64,000 nt of DNA from Martinezella miluonensis (lineage in GTDB: Bacteria; Pseudomonadota; Alphaproteobacteria; Rhizobiales; Rhizobiaceae), in NCBI RefSeq assembly GCF_900094545.1, contig NZ_FMAH01000029.1, forward strand, positions 26,887 through 90,886, in the 5' to 3' direction. Under the pieces are notes generated by a model. The model had not been told where the DNA came from and did no database searches. It saw only the letters and a program-made list of their open reading frames with translations. The position numbers and the translations under genes are program-made. Positions 54,297 to 63,939 of this stretch are shown here, piece by piece. Within the stretch, counting starts at the first letter, position 1. Each line of letters begins with the position of its first letter.

Positions 54297-55501
54297 CGTA
54301 CGCGGCCTTTATCAACCAAAGACAGCCACAGCGGATTTGATGGTGATGCCTCCGCTATGACTACGGCGCATTTGGCGGCCGGTAGCAGCGCGGAAGACCT
54401 GCTGCAATTGTAGTGCGGGAGGTACGCGTGACCAAAGGATCTTCTTGCTTTCCTTGCCGCTTCGGGTTTTCCGCACTGCTTGGCCGGTAACAACTCGCTG
54501 GGACCATCTGAAGCCGATTTCATGTAAATACAGGTCGGCAAGTTCCGGGCTGATGTGGTGAAAGACGCCTGCAATGGTTCGCCGGACCCGCGCATTGAAC
54601 CCCTCGGCTGAATTGACGTGGACGGTATCCCGGACATATTCGCTGCTCGAGTGGTTGACCGTCTCGTGTGCGGCAAAGCTTTCGCCTATGGCAACGAATG
54701 CCTTTGCTTCATCACTCATCAAATGTGCTCGAAGTTCAACTTGTGTTGCAACTGCTCGAATGGCAGCACGCAACGAAAGGCCGGTGACGACAGCTGCACG
54801 GGCATCGCCGGCACTTGAACCCGGGGTGATATCTGTCGGTCGTTGGACGATCGCCATGACCGGCGTCTTCTCCGTCTTTACCTGTCCCTTGCGGCCTCTT
54901 CCGGGCGGTGGATCATCAGGATCCTTTCTCGCTCTGCCACCAAGATAGAAATGGTCGACTTCCACTGTGCCGTCGAGCATGTGCTCGCGCGCCACCATGA
55001 GGCGCAGCGCATGACCGATCCGCCAGGCCGTCGGTTGGCTAACGCCAAGCGTCTCGGCGAGACGGACCGAGGATAAGCCTTTATCCGACTGCAGCAACAG
55101 CCACATCGCCTTGAGCCAAGTGCGCAACGGAAGCTTCGTAGCGTGCAGGGGCGTATGTGTTGTCACGGTGAACTGGAAGCGGCAATCGCCGCTGGAGCAC
55201 TGGTAAAGACCCGGCCGCGCGCGGCGCTTGCCCATGTCGCGGCCAGCTATCGCGGTCGAACGCTTGTAACCACAGGCGGGGCAGACCCTGCCATTCGGCC
55301 ATACCATGCTTTCCAGCAAGCGACGGCAACGCTCCTCGTCCCGGAACGCGGCGACCATGTCTTCAACCGTCCGAATATTGGAAAGCATCGCCAGCATCGT
55401 TTCCGACATTCTCATCTCCTTCGGATCATGCCCGAAGAATCGCATTCAAATCCCTAGATAGTAAGGATATCGCTGTCTTTGGTTGATAAAAGCCGCGTAC
55501 G
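54297..55501 (-). mobile_element. IS1595-family insertion sequence, complete
   Basis: 1,205 bp bounded by 30-bp terminal inverted repeats (left 54297-54326, right 55472-55501) that differ at one position (CGTACGCGGC..TTTATCAACC..). The flanking 8 bp (GACCTTGG / ATTTAGAG) are not a duplication, so a rearrangement may have followed insertion. It carries one intact transposase gene. Confidence 0.9.
54312..55409 (-). CDS. IS1595-family (ISXO2-like) transposase
   Basis: A 365-aa protein: an N-terminal zinc ribbon (CPACGYKRS ... CSSGDCRFQFTV), a helical domain (GLSSVRLAETLGVSQPTAWR) and the ISXO2-like DDE/DDN domain (VEVDHFYLGGRARK, LMSDEAKAFVAIG, HVNSAEGFNARVRRTIAGVF). ATG 55409 has an AAGGAG ribosome site and is preferred to an ATG 12 codons upstream. 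The frame is intact. Confidence 0.92.
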   Translation of the reverse strand: MSETMLAMLSNIRTVEDMVAAFRDEERCRRLLESMVWPNGRVCPACGYKRSTAIAGRDMGKRRARPGLYQCSSGDCRFQFTVTTHTPLHATKLPLRTWLKAMWLLLQSDKGLSSVRLAETLGVSQPTAWRIGHALRLMVAREHMLDGTVEVDHFYLGGRARKDPDDPPPGRGRKGQVKTEKTPVMAIVQRPTDITPGSSAGDARAAVVTGLSLRAAIRAVATQVELRAHLMSDEAKAFVAIGESFAAHETVNHSSSEYVRDTVHVNSAEGFNARVRRTIAGVFHHISPELADLYLHEIGFRWSQRVVTGQAVRKTRSGKESKKILWSRVPPALQLQQVFRAATGRQMRRSHSGGITIKSAVAVFG

Positions 55502-55527
55502 ATTTAGAGCAGTTCTTGTTCTGACCC

Positions 55528-56838
55528 CTAATTCAAGTTCATTCGCTGATGGCGTCGCTCAAGGGCGCCGCAGCCCCAGACGATGCCAATCAGCATGTAA
55601 AGATGGCGCCAATGGTCGGTATCGATGACGTTGCCAATGCCGACATGGCCGAGAATGACGATCCAGGCAATCATCCCGAAGGGCTGCCATGGCCTCTCCC
55701 TCAGGAGGTTGCGGAAGCCGATGTAAATGGTCCAGCAGATCATGCTAACCCAGCAGAAGAAGCCGAGCCAGCCATAGGTAGTCAGCGTCTTCAGCCAAGT
55801 ATTGTGCTCGTCTTCTTCGAACATCTGACCAAAAACCAGCGGCCCTATGCCGAGCGGCCGCTCCATCGACAGCGAGAAGCCGAGACTATGGCGCTCGAAG
55901 CGGCCGAGATGTCCGCCGTCATATTCCTGCACGAGCTGTAGGCGCGTGGAAAACAGGTCGCTGACCTGCGGGAACTGCAGCGCAATGACGAGCAGCACGA
56001 CCATGAGGATGATCGCCGTCAACGACATTACCAGGATGCGCAGCCGGAACTTGTTGCTGCGGTACTTCAACAGCATGCAGAAGATCAGCATCACCGAGGA
56101 GAAGGCAAACAGGCCCCATGCCGCGCGCGAGAAGGACAGGAAGATGCCGAAGGCCAGAACGAGAAGGCAGACCGCCTTGATAGGCGCCTTTTTCAAATCG
56201 CCGATCAAGAGGCCGTGGATCAGATAGAGACTGGGCGCTGCGAGATAGGGTCCAAAGACGTTCGGATCCTGGAAGGCGCCCTTGGCACGGTCATAGAGGG
56301 TGAAAATGTCGAAGCCGGGAACGGCGTGGAAATAGCCGAGGATGCCGAGGCTCGCAGTGATCAGCGCCGCCGCCACCCATGTGTTGAAAATCAGCTTCAG
56401 CCGTCTTTCGCTATCTTCGATGATGGCCGCATAGAAGATTGAGCTCAACGCGAGGAAGGTCGAGACGGCAATGTAGATCGGGCCATCGAGATGATTGCCG
56501 GCGGCAAGGTTGTGCATCTGTGTGATCGAGAGCATCCCGCCGACATTGAACGTCAGGAACAGGGCCAGAAGCGGCGCGACGCTGCGCGAGATTTTCAGGC
56601 CGAGAATGAACCATGTGCCGATGAGAAAGGCGAGCCATAGCTCGTAGGGTGCAGGCTCCGCGATGACGAAACCCGACAGGAATACCCCTATGGCGACACA
56701 CGCCGTACCGATCATCCGCCAAGCGGCGAGCTGCGGCTGCGCGACGCGGAACGGTTGGAGCTCCGTGGCGGTCAATAGGCGTTTTCCGTATTGAGCAGAC
56801 GGAACGGTGTCAGAAATCTGATCCTGTTTGCTGTGCAA
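55528..56838 (-). CDS. O-antigen ligase/polymerase family membrane protein (Wzy/WaaL-like)
   Basis: A 436-aa protein with about 11-12 membrane helices and a large extracytoplasmic loop between helices near residues 300-345, containing the conserved GRFERHSLGFSLSMERPLGI, FEEDEHNTWLKTLTTYGWLG region typical of O-antigen ligase (Wzy_C) domains. It would polymerise or ligate surface polysaccharide in the inner membrane. The start is a TTG at 56838; a later Met is possible. It groups with a beta-helix protein and an acyltransferase as a surface-glycan cluster. Confidence 0.85.
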   Translation of the reverse strand: MHSKQDQISDTVPSAQYGKRLLTATELQPFRVAQPQLAAWRMIGTACVAIGVFLSGFVIAEPAPYELWLAFLIGTWFILGLKISRSVAPLLALFLTFNVGGMLSITQMHNLAAGNHLDGPIYIAVSTFLALSSIFYAAIIEDSERRLKLIFNTWVAAALITASLGILGYFHAVPGFDIFTLYDRAKGAFQDPNVFGPYLAAPSLYLIHGLLIGDLKKAPIKAVCLLVLAFGIFLSFSRAAWGLFAFSSVMLIFCMLLKYRSNKFRLRILVMSLTAIILMVVLLVIALQFPQVSDLFSTRLQLVQEYDGGHLGRFERHSLGFSLSMERPLGIGPLVFGQMFEEDEHNTWLKTLTTYGWLGFFCWVSMICWTIYIGFRNLLRERPWQPFGMIAWIVILGHVGIGNVIDTDHWRHLYMLIGIVWGCGALERRHQRMNLN

Positions 56839-57067
56839 ATTTCATCCCGGCAGCCGTTGAACTCAGCGTCTACGGTGGATGCCAAGTACCGGACAATATT
56901 TCGCTCTGACAAGGGCATTATTTCATCGCTCTCACCTTGAATAGTACAGTACTCATCATTGACGATTTGAAGTTAACGAACGTTAAAACAGGTTCGAAGA
57001 CTATTCCGGCCGGCGGCAGGAAGGAGCTCAACCGGAAAACGGCTGAGCCCCAGGGCGGGAGGATTAC
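56839..57067. other. Intergenic region upstream of the ligase gene
   Basis: About 230 bp. The ligase promoter should lie here (minus strand). An AT-richer stretch is seen near 56920-56990. No gene is supported. Confidence 0.4.
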
Positions 57068-58489
57068 TCAGGGATTTGCACGATTCATGCCGACGGTGAG
57101 TGGGCCGGAACTCGTCTGGGTAGCATTGCCATAATCAGTGTTCGGCGAACCGCCATTCTTGTCTCTTTGGAAAGAGGATCCGTCAAAACTGTACGAGACG
57201 ATCGCGCCTGAGATCGGATAGTTGGGATCAGACACGTTAGAGATATCGCGATAACCTCGCACGATATTGGAACTCACAAGGATAGATGAAGCGGAGTTGT
57301 TGGTCGAATACGCGATTCCCATCGGGCAATTGTTAATCAAGTTGCCTGTCGCCATGATATCCTTCGCGGCGTCATTAACCCCAAGCCCTATAGCTGCGCC
57401 AGCTGTTAGGGAAATGACGTTGTTAGTGACGATCGTGTTCGTCTCCACCGTAATACCACGCCCGGTTGTCAGTGATGTCGAACCATCGGGATAAGGAATC
57501 GCATTGTTAGTAATGTTGATGATATTATTGTTCGACACGACACATCGATCTGCGATGCCATCGCCGTAAAGTCCGGAGTTGGCGACACTTATGCCAAGTC
57601 CGGCGGTATCGATGTTGTTTCCACTGATGATGCCGCCGCTCAGATTTTCGCCGGCCCCGGGGGCTTCGATAAAGATCGCCACCTCCCGCATGTTCCAGCA
57701 GTAATTGTTGACGACATGACCGTTGTTTGCCGCGTTCAGCCGGATGGCGGAGAATTTTGTATTGAAGACATTATTTTCGCTGATCTTAACATTGCCTGCC
57801 CTATAGACTAGGATGCCATTTCCGTATTGGCCGGTGCCCCCCGAAGCGTTATCGACCCAGTTGACCGTGTTACCGGACACCACCGAACCATTGCCGCCGA
57901 CCGTGCTGGTCCAAACACAAATGCCATTGTCGTTCAGTGTGCTCAACCCGTTGTTTTCAATGAAGACTTGAGAATCGATAGCAAAAATCCCAATCCCACA
58001 ATTGGAGATGCGATTATCTGCTATGCGGCCACGCGCGTTGTTAACCGCCACGACCCCTGTCGCCATCGAATTCGAGACGTTACACTCAGAAAAAATGAAG
58101 TCCGTGGTGGATGATCCGTCGAAGCGGATCAGCCCCGCGATTCCGGAGCCATTGATCGTCTGGTTGCTGCCGTCGAAATTGATGCCGCGAACGACAACAT
58201 CCGGAACGTTGTTGACGTTCAGCAGGTAGGGAGCGGCGGCGCTGAGCCTAACGGTTACGGTGCCTTGCTCTGCAAACAGTTCAAGGCGGTTGCCACCGCC
58301 GCTCGCAGTGTCGACGAGGATCTGCGAGGTGAGATATACGCCGGGGAGCAGTTGAAGCGGCTTTGCACTACTGCGTGCATTATTAATAGCCGTTTGCAGA
58401 TTTGAAACAGCTGACCAGCCAGTGCCAGGCGAGGAAGACGACTGGGTAACAACAAGCAAATTATCCAACGATTTTTGATAGAGGGTCAT
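57068..58489 (-). CDS. Right-handed parallel beta-helix repeat protein (pectate-lyase fold, no signal peptide)
   Basis: A 473-aa protein built of Asn-rich beta-helix coils (VVAVNNARGRIADNRISNCG, GNGILVYRAGNVKISENNVF, AIRLNAANNGHVVNNYCWNM, GRGITVETNTIVTNNVISLT). An N-terminal segment SNLQTAINNARSSAKPLQLL resembles the start of rhizobial polysaccharide-associated beta-helix proteins. No Sec or Tat signal is visible from ATG 58489, so export, if any, is by a leaderless or type I route. It may bind, cleave or epimerise the polymer made by its neighbours. Confidence 0.8.
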   Translation of the reverse strand: MTLYQKSLDNLLVVTQSSSSPGTGWSAVSNLQTAINNARSSAKPLQLLPGVYLTSQILVDTASGGGNRLELFAEQGTVTVRLSAAAPYLLNVNNVPDVVVRGINFDGSNQTINGSGIAGLIRFDGSSTTDFIFSECNVSNSMATGVVAVNNARGRIADNRISNCGIGIFAIDSQVFIENNGLSTLNDNGICVWTSTVGGNGSVVSGNTVNWVDNASGGTGQYGNGILVYRAGNVKISENNVFNTKFSAIRLNAANNGHVVNNYCWNMREVAIFIEAPGAGENLSGGIISGNNIDTAGLGISVANSGLYGDGIADRCVVSNNNIINITNNAIPYPDGSTSLTTGRGITVETNTIVTNNVISLTAGAAIGLGVNDAAKDIMATGNLINNCPMGIAYSTNNSASSILVSSNIVRGYRDISNVSDPNYPISGAIVSYSFDGSSFQRDKNGGSPNTDYGNATQTSSGPLTVGMNRANP

Positions 58490-58760
58490 AATTTCCGTTT
58501 TCCAATTTATATTCAACCAACTCGTCTTTCAGTATCGAAAGACAAATCGGATTGTGTTGTTCAAACATGGCAGGAACGTGCCGGTTGCAGGAATTTATTC
58601 CTATTTTTTGACAAGACACCTTTAGGATGTGCGTACTAATGTATGGGAACTACCGTGTGCGGCCACAGACGGGCTGGAAAAGACCCGATCAAAGGCTGAG
58701 TTTATCAAACGGCGGCGAAGACCATCTCCGAAATCGCATTCCGACGAGTGCTGCCGTGTG

Positions 58761-58791
58761 ATTGAGCCGCATCACGTAGATGCGGCTCAAT
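58761..58791. terminator. Hairpin terminator between beta-helix and acyltransferase genes
   Basis: ATTGAGCCGCATC and GATGCGGCTCAAT form a perfect 13-bp stem with a 5-nt loop, 10 bp beyond the acyltransferase stop on the minus strand. It probably terminates that message. The plus side is followed by TTGCTTT. Confidence 0.7.
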
Positions 58792-58801
58792 TTGCTTTGC
58801 T

Positions 58802-59911
58802 TCATTCCGCTCCGGAAGTACCTTTCTTCGGCCGCGATAGATAAAATCCATTGTCAAATAGCCGCGTCAAAACTGACCTGATCAGCCGTCGAGACGGCTC
58901 GTCGAAGAAGCGCCAAAGCAAATATGAAATGCATATCAAAAGCAGCACGGTCACCGCTATAACGGCTTCCGGCGAAGCTGTCGCCCCGACCTTGTTGAAG
59001 ATCACGTAGCCGATGTGCTGATGCAATAGATAAAGAGGATAGCTGATGCCGCCAAGCGCGAGCATCATGCCTCCAGGCAAAAGCGAACGCTGTCGCTTTA
59101 TCGCCAAGGCGACAATCGCCACAATGGCAAGACAGGAGATGGAGACGACCAGATCGCTATAGTCCACACCGTAATTTTCGCGATTCCATTGGGCCATTTC
59201 CACGGATTGGTGCAGAGCAACCGCAACGGATAAGACAAGCAAAACGAAATTGCGAAGTGTGTAGCCTTCACGAAACACGGCATAAAAAACCAAGCCGATA
59301 CAGAAAAAGCCGCTTTCGTCGGTCAGCGCGAGATGGCGCATCAAAGGATTGGCAAAGAAAGCGCGATCTATTATTGAAACAAGTAGCCAGCCGACAATAA
59401 TGGCCGGATACAGCCGGCGCTTGAAGCCGCCCAGTGTCATCAGAACGAAAACCCAGCCGTAAAACACGACCTCGTATGAGATCGACCAATAGGAGCCGTC
59501 CATGACCTGTTGCCCCAGCAATTCGGGCTGGACGAGCAGATTAGCGGCCCATTGCGAAACGGTCGCGTTGATTTGCGGCGCGCCAAAAATGACGACAATC
59601 AGGAAAGTCAGCGTCATGCACAACACGAACATCGGATAAATTCGCGCAAAGCGTGCGATAGCAAATTGCATCGGTGTCCGCCCTTCGGCCGAGTAGGCGA
59701 TGACGAAACCGCTTATCACGAAGAACATCTGCACGCCCAGATATCCGTATTTCAACACTGATTTCCATGCTGGAAGGGTCATCTCGGTAACACCAAGCGT
59801 TTTGCCTCGGAACCCGAAATGAAAGAGCACCACCGCAAGTGCAGCTAGGAGCCTGAGCTCATCAAGTACGCCGACCCGCTCGCCGGGAGCCACATGTTGC
59901 GCCTGCGTCAT
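58802..59911 (-). CDS. Acyltransferase 3 family membrane protein (OafA/ExoZ-like)
   Basis: A 369-aa membrane acyltransferase with about ten helices. Catalytic-motif regions are visible: ELRLLAALAVVLFHFGFRGK (with the conserved His), GYLGVQMFFVISGFVIAYSA and RFARIYPMFVL. Such enzymes add acetyl or succinyl groups to exported polysaccharide. ATG 59911 (MTQAQHVAPGERVGVLDELR) is chosen over an upstream TTG. It probably decorates the product of the ligase/polymerase nearby. Confidence 0.9.
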   Translation of the reverse strand: MTQAQHVAPGERVGVLDELRLLAALAVVLFHFGFRGKTLGVTEMTLPAWKSVLKYGYLGVQMFFVISGFVIAYSAEGRTPMQFAIARFARIYPMFVLCMTLTFLIVVIFGAPQINATVSQWAANLLVQPELLGQQVMDGSYWSISYEVVFYGWVFVLMTLGGFKRRLYPAIIVGWLLVSIIDRAFFANPLMRHLALTDESGFFCIGLVFYAVFREGYTLRNFVLLVLSVAVALHQSVEMAQWNRENYGVDYSDLVVSISCLAIVAIVALAIKRQRSLLPGGMMLALGGISYPLYLLHQHIGYVIFNKVGATASPEAVIAVTVLLLICISYLLWRFFDEPSRRLIRSVLTRLFDNGFYLSRPKKGTSGAE

Positions 59912-59955
59912 ACCGTTGTCCAAGTCATTCAGTGAGCCCTGCAGTAAAGACAATC

Positions 59956-61548
59956 TTAAGCTTCATCAACATTACACTCAACCGAAAGTCGGAACAAGAA
60001 GGTCACTATCCGGCGAGCGTAAACGCAAAACGTTGTGAGATTGAACAGTCTGCATTCTGAAGGGGACCGGTAATTTCCCTGGGGCGGTTCACAGGCGGCA
60101 CGCAGCAGAGGCGGCTTCGGCTTGAAAATTGGTGGCGCGTTCGGTTCTGGCAGTCGGAAAGGAATCCGAAGCCGGTTGCGGAGTTCACCGTCCAGTTCGG
60201 CCGCCCGGACCTGCATGAGCATGTGGGCACCGTGAAGGGACCAGCGCATTTTCTGCTTTTTCACCATCCGCTTGGCGACGAGCGAGTTCACCACTGACTC
60301 GGCGAGGGTCGTGGCAACCCGAAGGCCGGCGCGGTGGCGCTTTCCGTAGTCGATGATCGAGCTACTGTTCGATCGGACATAGGTCAAGAGATGCGTGCCA
60401 AGGCTGTGAAGGCGTATGATCGAGAAGTCGGCTTTCCCCTCCGATTGCTTCAAACTGGAGAGAAGTCTCTCCAAGTCGTGAATCGTGCGATCGACCCGCC
60501 CGTGCCATAGGCGCCATTTCAGGGCTATGATGTCCCTATCGATGGAGGGTAAAAATTCAGCGAGATCGGATTAGGATCGAGCGGCGTAATCGGCGATCTG
60601 CTGCATGGGCTGGATCTTCATGGCGATGTGGAACCAGTCTATGATATGGGCCGTCGGTTGCGGCATGGCGCGGGGAAACCGCTTCAAGATGTCGGCGCCG
60701 TCCGAAATCACCGTTACATCGCCAAAGCCGCGATATCCGATTTCTTGGAGAGCATGAAGAGCGCGATCGCGGCTTGCATGTTGCTCAGTGCTGCTGGTGA
60801 CGAAATAGCGGCTATCGGTTTCACCTCGTCCACCGCGGCCGCATCTGGCCACAACGAGCTCGAAATTTCGCGCTGAATTGGGCTCGGCGCTACGAACGTG
60901 GGCCGTATCGATGCTGATGACAAACTCTTTGCGCCGATCGCCAGGAAGCTGCATTTCAAGCTGGTGTCGTTCATCCACTTGAGCTCTCGCGCGCCATATT
61001 TCCTGGACGGTCTGGTCGTCGAGGCGCTCTCCAATCTTGATGGCGCGCTTACGCACGGTCGCGTGCATCTCGGTAGGTTCGATGGGCAGAAAATCGGTTA
61101 GCACCTTCGCCGCCTGGCGATATGGCATCGGGCTCCCCAGCCGCGCCGTCAGTTCCATCAATTCAGGCGTCGCTCGATCGGGACAAATTTCCTTCAGCGG
61201 CGCGAAGGCAGCAATCATGCTCGGATAGCAATATCGACACAACATCCAGCGAGGATTGCGCACCTCCATCGTGCCGAACACGGTTCGGAGCCGGCGCGTC
61301 GTGTAATCCTTGACTGGCCGGAACGCATGGCAATCGGGGCAGACTCGACGAAAGAGACAAAAAGTCTCCGCCTCGTGGGCCACGGCCGCGCTCTGCAGCG
61401 TCGCGATGATCTTTTTGCCGTCATTGATCGAGAAGCCAATTTCTCCGTCGAACAGGCGCTCTCAGCTTTTGTCGACTCGAACTTCTTTCCGGCGGGTGTC
61501 GCCGAACTCATTCTTCCCCTCAATCGTAATCGTCCATTCCACCGCCAC
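59956..61548 (-). pseudogene. ISKra4-family transposase with two in-frame stops
   Basis: One continuous frame of about 530 codons from GTG 61548 (AAGGAGG ribosome site just upstream) is cut by TGA at 61462-61464 and TAA at 60571-60573. The segments show the typical ISKra4 features: a zinc-binding CRYCYPSMIAAFAPLKEICP region, SIDTAHVRSAEPNSARNFEL, VISDGADILKRF and HIIDWFHIAMKIQPMQQ, then after the second stop ALKWRLWHGR and the C-terminal LVAKRMVKKQKMRWSLHGAH. The frame is kept throughout, so only nonsense mutations inactivated it. Confidence 0.88.
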
Positions 61549-61781
61549 TGTCGCCTCCTTGTGAACAAAGCGATGGTCATGGACCGCTCGGACTTAGCAA
61601 CCTGTATGCGACCCCAGAGAAGTTACCGGTCTCAAAGGACTGGCTCGGCAGCCCATAGTACTGAGCGCGTGAGACAGGATGCGGGAGCCCACCTAGTCGA
61701 TTGTTGTCTCGAATTGCGACCCGGTTAATCCTCAGGCCCCCGCGCGCGCTTTTGATTGTGATGTTAGGCGCGTTGCGTCAG

Positions 61782-63569
61782 TCAGAACTCTTCCCAACTA
61801 CCATTATCGACCGCCAGCGCGGCGGAACCCTGCACCTGAAACTGCGGTCGAATCCGTCGGCCGGCGCTTTGAGCGGCAGATTGAGAAGCTGGGATTGCCA
61901 TCTTGGGAGCCTCCGAGGCTCGCCGCTGCTCACCATACTTGAACTGCTCGAGCAGTTGGAACAAGGCGGCCGCCTCGCGTGCGAGGCTATGGCTGGCGGC
62001 TGTCTGTTCTTCGACCATGGCTGCGTTCTTCTGCGTGCCCTGATCGACAGTATCAACTGCCTGATTGATCTCACCGAGAGCAGTCGACTGCTCCCTCGCC
62101 GCATCCACGATCGCCACCACATTGGTGTCGATTTCCTGGACTTGGCTAGCAATCTCCTGCAGCGCGCCGCCTGCATTGGTAACAAGGGCAACACCATTGG
62201 CAACCTGAGCGCCGGATGCCGTGATCAACGTCTTAATCTCTTTTGCCGCCTTTGCCGACCGCTGAGCCAGCTCGCGCACCTCCTGTGCCACAACGGCAAA
62301 TCCTTTGCCTGCGTCTCCGGCTCTGGCCGCCTCGACCCCGGCGTTCAACGCTAGCAGGTTTGTCTGGAACGCGATTTCATCGATAACGCCAATAATGCTT
62401 GAAATCTCACGTGATGACGCCTCGATCTGATCCATGGCATCGATCGCATTTCGCACGACATCGCCAGAATGCTCGGCATGGTTCCGCGCCCGGGCAACAA
62501 GTCTTCCGGCCTCTTCCGCCCTTTGGCTGGAATTCTTGACAGTCGTCGTGATCTCCTCAAGCGCGGCCGCAGTCTGCTCTATCGAAGCTGCCTGCTGCTC
62601 GGTGCGCTTGGCAAGGTCGTCAGCCGCAATCCGTACTTCATTCGAGCCAGAAGCAATCGCGTGCGCGTTGTCCGCGACCGTCGACATGGCGCGCTTCAGT
62701 TTATCGGACGCGCTATTGAAGTCCGTTCGCAGCCGCTCAAGCGAGGGGATGAATGGTTTCTCAATCCTTTGCGACAAGTCGCCCTCGGCGAGACTTGTGA
62801 GACACGCAGCGAGTTGATCGACGTTTTCGACGCGGCTTGTCACATCCGTCGCAAACTTGACGACTTTGAAGACCTTGCCATCAAGTCCGAAGATCGGGTT
62901 GTACGAGGCCTGGATATAAACCCTCCGACCTCCCTTACCCAAACGCATGAATTCATCCGCGACCAATTCACCGGCGGCCAGTTTCTTCCAGAAGTCCTGG
63001 TACGCGCCCGATGCCGTATAGGAAGCCTCACAGAACATCGAATGATGCTTGCCCCGGATCTCCGCAAGCGAATAGCCGAGGGCTGACAGGAAATTTTCGT
63101 TGGCAGTCAGAATTTCGCCAGCTGGAGTGAATTCGATGACAGCTTGTGCCCGCGATAGGGCTTCGATCTTGCCGGCGTCCTCGGCAGCCTTCAGCTTGCT
63201 GGCGGTAATATCGGTGGCGATCTTGATAACCTTGACCGGTTTGCCTCGACGAAAGACAGGATTGTATGAGGCCTCGATCCAAACCTCCCTGCCGCCTTTG
63301 CCAATACGTTTATACTGCTGTTGGTCAAAGTTTCCGGCCGCGAGCTTCGACCAGAATGCCTTGTATTCCGGGGACCGCGCATAGGCCGGCTCGACGAACA
63401 TGCTATGGTGCTTGCCTTTGATTTCAGAGAGCTCGTAACCGAGTGCACCGCAAAAATGCTCGTTGGCTGTGAGAATCTTGCCAGAAAGATCGAATTCGAT
63501 CATGGCCTGCGATTTGGACAATGCAGAAATAATAGCAATAGCATTTGCGCCGCGATCAAGAATAGACAT
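61782..63569 (-). CDS. Cytosolic methyl-accepting chemotaxis protein with two PAS domains
   Basis: A 595-aa receptor without membrane segments: PAS 1 (about 10-125), PAS 2 (about 132-247), a HAMP-like linker (about 250-305) and a signalling domain with the hairpin tip IAFQTNLLALNAGVEAARAG. The PAS repeats are near-duplicates (GKHHSMFVEPAY / GKHHSMFCEASY). The C-terminus GSWEEF resembles the NWETF pentapeptide that tethers CheR. It would sense redox, oxygen or a small ligand in the cytoplasm and signal to CheA. Confidence 0.94.
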   Translation of the reverse strand: MSILDRGANAIAIISALSKSQAMIEFDLSGKILTANEHFCGALGYELSEIKGKHHSMFVEPAYARSPEYKAFWSKLAAGNFDQQQYKRIGKGGREVWIEASYNPVFRRGKPVKVIKIATDITASKLKAAEDAGKIEALSRAQAVIEFTPAGEILTANENFLSALGYSLAEIRGKHHSMFCEASYTASGAYQDFWKKLAAGELVADEFMRLGKGGRRVYIQASYNPIFGLDGKVFKVVKFATDVTSRVENVDQLAACLTSLAEGDLSQRIEKPFIPSLERLRTDFNSASDKLKRAMSTVADNAHAIASGSNEVRIAADDLAKRTEQQAASIEQTAAALEEITTTVKNSSQRAEEAGRLVARARNHAEHSGDVVRNAIDAMDQIEASSREISSIIGVIDEIAFQTNLLALNAGVEAARAGDAGKGFAVVAQEVRELAQRSAKAAKEIKTLITASGAQVANGVALVTNAGGALQEIASQVQEIDTNVVAIVDAAREQSTALGEINQAVDTVDQGTQKNAAMVEEQTAASHSLAREAAALFQLLEQFKYGEQRRASEAPKMAIPASQSAAQSAGRRIRPQFQVQGSAALAVDNGSWEEF

Positions 63570-63939
63570 TACGACACTCCAATGACAACCTAAGACACCT
63601 GAAGTTAATCAACAGTATAATTCTATCGTATGCTGCTTAACTCATAGTTAATATTAAATTAATCAATCCTAATATTAGGTATCGTTTTCATAATATTAGA
63701 GCCGGCTTTATGACGAAACGTCCGGACTGTCAGGCGACCTCGATCCTGTGGTTGTATCGTAGCCGTTTTACTAAGAACCTTGTGATCTGCTCGGTGTCCA
63801 ATCGAGGCAGTTGCTTTTCAAGGGACAGTGCTCCGGTGGGCTGATGGTGGCGCTTGTCCGAAACTTGTGTTGTTGTCCCCTTCCGGTGTTGAATTCCATA
63901 CTAAATTGGCTCTGACGCACTTTTGCTGACGTGCAGATC
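63570..63939. other. AT-rich promoter region of the chemoreceptor gene plus IS-flank debris
   Basis: 63590-63710 is notably AT-rich and should hold the chemoreceptor promoter. From about 63734 a minus-strand frame fragment (GALSLEKQLPRLDTEQITRF) looks coding but has no start. It abuts the end of the transposon at 63940. Not recognised. Confidence 0.4.

Noticed and set aside
54289..55509. 8-bp target duplication for the IS1595 element
   Set aside because: The flanks GACCTTGG and ATTTAGAG do not match; only the terminal repeats are supported.
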